This document shows positions 63,383-64,000 of a stretch of 64,000 nucleotides of DNA, in pieces. Position 1 is the stretch's first letter. Every line of letters starts with the position of its first letter. Below the pieces are notes generated by a model that saw nothing but the letters and a program-made list of their open reading frames with translations, searched no databases and was not told the DNA's origin. This stretch comes from Janthinobacterium silvisoli. Its GTDB lineage: Bacteria > Pseudomonadota > Gammaproteobacteria > Burkholderiales > Burkholderiaceae_D. The translations under genes and the position numbers were made by a program. The DNA is taken from contig NZ_JACHCL010000001.1 in assembly GCF_014200725.1 (NCBI RefSeq), positions 1,364,001 to 1,428,000 on the forward strand. Reading direction: 5' to 3'.

Positions 63383-63633
63383 GTGCGTGTTGCTTCCAGA
63401 GAACAAAACTCTGGCCAGCAAGGCAACGCCGGGTACAATGACTACTACCAAGTGTTGCCAAGGTCCCACAATACCAGCGCCAGCGCCAGCTGCTCGGCCG
63501 AGCAGGCGGCGAAAGCGCCTTCTATTTGGGCGATTGAAGCGCGTGACAGTGACGGATAATCCACACTATCGCCCCCTCCTTCATCCGAGGCGGCAACCAC
63601 CCACCAGCAAACACAAGCGCCCGGAAACCCATC

Positions 63634-64000
63634 ATGGCTGTAGCGGAAGACATCGAACTGAACCAACCACCACCGGCGCCCACCCGTACGCCCGTGGAGT
63701 CCGTGCAAGCCTTCGCCAAGACGCCAATGGGCAAGAATTTCCTGCGCGGCCTGGGCGTGGCGGCGCTGATCGCCATCGGCGTAGCGCTGTACATGTGGAA
63801 CCAGCCACCTGAATACAAGGTGCTGTTTTCCAATTTTACCGACCGCGACGGCGGCGCCATCACGGCCTCACTGGACCAGCTCGGTATCAAGCACAAGTTT
63901 TCCGAGGGCGGCGGCGCCATCCTCGTGCCATCCGAGCAAGTCCACGATGCGCGCCTGAAACTGGCAGCGCAAGGCTTGCCCAAGGGTGGCAATGTGGGCT
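63634..64000 (+). CDS. fliF: Flagellar MS-ring protein FliF, N-terminal fragment
   Basis: The first 122 codons of fliF; the gene runs past the window end. The N-terminus (MAVAEDIELNQPPPAP) is followed by MGKNFLRGLGVAALIAIGVA, the first membrane helix, then YKVLFSNFTDRDGGAITASL, QLGIKHKFSEGGGAILVPSE and LKLAAQGLPKGG, the first ring-building motif. FliF forms the MS ring. CCGGAAA before ATG 63634 supports the start. It is divergent from fliE. Confidence 0.94.
   Translation, partial: MAVAEDIELNQPPPAPTRTPVESVQAFAKTPMGKNFLRGLGVAALIAIGVALYMWNQPPEYKVLFSNFTDRDGGAITASLDQLGIKHKFSEGGGAILVPSEQVHDARLKLAAQGLPKGGNVG

Overview
The window looks like a chromosomal segment of a GC-rich, flagellated betaproteobacterium. 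The family Oxalobacteraceae (Janthinobacterium, Duganella or Massilia relatives) fits best. The reasons are the gene order (hrpA/argA, yicC-gmk-rpoZ-rsh, edd-eda next to pgi, fliC-flaG-fliD-fliS-fliT), the protein sequences and the codon style. This placement is inference from recognised proteins; no database search was possible. I saw no tRNA, rRNA, CRISPR array, prophage or conventional insertion sequence.

Layout. 1-8.9 kb is mixed: the tail of an M61 peptidase, a hydrolase, a glutathione transferase, an SOS-controlled imuA-imuB pair with a perfect LexA box, a membrane antiporter, a GH6 glucanase, a PHB-depolymerase-type esterase and a PRC-barrel protein. 8.9-17.3 kb is housekeeping: hrpA, argA, kdsA, yggX, rpiA. 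17.4-19.5 kb is a compact signalling operon of a CheY-like receiver, a CheC-family phosphatase and a PAS-GGDEF cyclase. 20-30.5 kb is an Entner-Doudoroff / hexose-phosphate region (eda, edd, pgi, SMP-30 lactonase, zwf, hexR, tal) with cheV embedded; motifs resembling HexR operators lie before edd, pgi and zwf. 30.5-40 kb is accessory: a lipoprotein, a PLP enzyme, a patatin-like protein, two tandem PL7 lyase-like lipoproteins, a phosphodiesterase, a chemoreceptor and a TPR lipoprotein. 40-49 kb is housekeeping again (hemW, rdgB, rph, yicC, gmk, rpoZ, rsh, greB), interrupted by a RAYT-type transposase. 49.5-54.5 kb holds a two-component pair, a second diguanylate cyclase and an MBL-fold protein. 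54.9-64 kb is flagellar: fliC, flaG, fliD, fliS, fliT, a fliK-like gene, an flhB-tail homologue, a PilZ/YcgR brake, then divergent fliE and fliF (fliF is cut by the window end).

How they work together. The sugar genes feed glucose-6-phosphate through zwf, a lactonase, edd and eda to pyruvate and triose phosphate, with the KDPG-responsive repressor HexR encoded inside the cluster. Two GGDEF cyclases, a PilZ flagellar brake, CheV, a receptor with a C-terminal CheR/CheB tether and the flagellar genes form a motility and c-di-GMP theme. The most unusual non-coding signal is a family of palindromic repeats: two 27-bp and two 66-bp copies, the long ones with compensatory changes in the inner stem. 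One short copy encodes the last codons of the single RAYT gene, which suggests a REP/RAYT-like system.
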